Source: Acidobacteriota bacterium (GTDB lineage: Bacteria; Acidobacteriota; Blastocatellia; Pyrinomonadales; Pyrinomonadaceae). From it: 64,000 bases of DNA. Position 1 is the first letter of the stretch. The number at the start of each line of letters is the position of its first letter. Below the pieces are notes generated by a model. It searched no databases, was not told the origin of the DNA, and was given only the letters and a program-made list of their open reading frames with translations. The stretch is from assembly GCA_016713675.1 (NCBI GenBank), contig JADJOS010000001.1:2542001-2606000 (forward strand), in the 5' to 3' direction. Positions 63,148-64,000 of this stretch are shown here, in pieces. The translations under genes and the position numbers were made by a program.

Positions 63148-64000
63148 CTACCTCTCTAATAGGCCGGATTCCGCGAGTTTTGTGAGATTAGATCCGATCA
63201 TTTCGGGTAATTGGGCCTCGAAGGCACTTCTTTGATCGGAAGGAACGTCAAACATCTCTTTCATTTCATTGAACAACATCGTTCGATCTCTCGTGCCGTC
63301 GAGCAGTGAGATGAGTGTACGGACTGCTTCGAATTCGGGTTCTAGGTTGAGGCCGCTGAGCGTCGTGACACTTTTTGAACCTCGTGAGATCTGCCATCGA
63401 GCGAATTTGCTGGCGGTCGGGAATTCGGACGCTCCGTGAGCAAAATTCGGCGTATGTTTGTGGAATTTGACAAATCCCGCTCCGTAAAGCTGGATCAAAA
63501 ACGCAGCAGCCCGTTCTGATTCGTCCTCGAATGTTGAGTCGTCAAACCCGATAAGCGATCTTTTTGCTTCGATCATCAATTCCGGAAATGCAATTGACCT
63601 TGACCAGATGCTTCTCAAATGAATGAGTGATGCTTTTGTCAGCGGATGATTGATCTCAAGGGAGGCTCCGTTTGGCCCGATGAACTTCATTGGTACGGGG
63701 TTCGCAATTTCGTCCATCGAGCCTTCTGACTCGACATGAGAGGCAACGAGCAGTCCATTAAGTATGCTTGGTTGCTGATCACGGTTCAGGGATAGACCGG
63801 AACGGCATATCAATGAAGATCTGAAACGGCGGCACTTAACAAAATCGAGATATTGTTCGAGCTTTATCAGGTCGTCTCCCAATGCGTTAAGAGATTTCCG
63901 TGCCTCAGCGGGAAGGTCGCCTGTGTTCATCGCGACCGGATCGGCATCGGATATGTACTGCAAGCCTTTCCCTTCGATCTGTCTGACAAACTCATGAAGG
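63148..64000 (-). CDS. Methyltransferase with C-terminal regulatory domain, partial
   Basis: The visible 284 codons are the C-terminal part of a larger protein; the frame runs off the window at the right edge, beginning HEFVRQIEGKGLQYISDADP. This matches the methyltransferase regulatory domain (MethyTransf_Reg type) found after class I SAM-dependent methyltransferase domains in secretory or cell-envelope clusters. The remaining residues form a winged-helix-like tail ending ESGLLER. The catalytic SAM-binding domain lies outside the window. Confidence 0.75.
   Translation of the reverse strand, partial: LHEFVRQIEGKGLQYISDADPVAMNTGDLPAEARKSLNALGDDLIKLEQYLDFVKCRRFRSSLICRSGLSLNRDQQPSILNGLLVASHVESEGSMDEIANPVPMKFIGPNGASLEINHPLTKASLIHLRSIWSRSIAFPELMIEAKRSLIGFDDSTFEDESERAAAFLIQLYGAGFVKFHKHTPNFAHGASEFPTASKFARWQISRGSKSVTTLSGLNLEPEFEAVRTLISLLDGTRDRTMLFNEMKEMFDVPSDQRSAFEAQLPEMIGSNLTKLAESGLLER

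Overview
The window looks like chromosome from a Gram-negative acidobacterium, most likely of the Blastocatellia/Pyrinomonadales type. This is an inference from gene content: a complete Kdo trio (kdsB, kdsA, kdsC) implies lipopolysaccharide; a secreted protein carries repeats of the GDYDGDGKTD-VFRPS kind; there is a zinc-ribbon/DUF4190 protein, a FecR-domain gene, alanine/proline/threonine-rich small lipoproteins, and scattered palindromic repeats. No phage, transposase, rRNA operon or CRISPR array was seen. The only RNA gene recognised is a tRNA-Gly(CCC) at 63063-63137.

Layout. 1-8.4 kb: start of a CorA-like transporter, a secreted ankyrin protein with a cysteine-rich head, an ABC exporter pair, a DUF1349-like lipoprotein, a GlsB/YeaQ membrane protein and a 48-residue metallothionein-like protein. 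8.4-18 kb: threonine ammonia-lyase, glnE, a bacterial enhancer-binding protein that has lost its sigma-54 contact loop, an RluA-type pseudouridine synthase carrying an in-frame palindromic insertion, a secreted metzincin and TerC. 18-22.3 kb: a cassette of SGNH-type protein, NodU-type carbamoyltransferase, SxtJ-like and DUF5989-like membrane proteins. 22.3-26.4 kb: pyrimidine genes pyrR-pyrB-pyrC (minus) divergent from pyrD. 26.7-31.1 kb: yceD-rpmF-fabH-fabD-acpP-fabF behind a near-perfect sigma-70 promoter. 31.1-34.5 kb: etfB and etfA, separated by a secreted FG-GAP protein. 34.6-46.2 kb: class-III aminotransferase, a frameshifted YyaL-type gene, two paralogous lipoproteins, a degenerate GGDEF protein, a beta-CASP RNase-like enzyme, an AraC regulator and two damaged MacB-type permeases. 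46.7-53 kb: sucD, a thioesterase, a hicBA toxin-antitoxin pair, ndk, nuoI, an ImmA/IrrE-like protein and a GAF-PP2C phosphatase. 53.5-64 kb: a broken FecR gene, a CPBP protease, then kdsB-(small membrane protein)-pyrG-DUF4198-kdsA-(inactive M1-like protein)-kdsC, the tRNA, and part of a methyltransferase.

Themes. Pyrimidine synthesis (pyrB, pyrC, pyrD, pyrR, pyrG, ndk), fatty acid initiation and elongation, and Kdo supply form a core biosynthetic set feeding nucleotides and envelope; CTP made by PyrG is the co-substrate of KdsB. The accessory layer is mostly secreted or membrane proteins. Three genes (yyaL, a macB-type permease, fecR) carry four reading-frame lesions, which are either real decay or assembly errors. 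Two palindromic repeat families and one 21-bp tandem array sit between and, in one case, inside genes.
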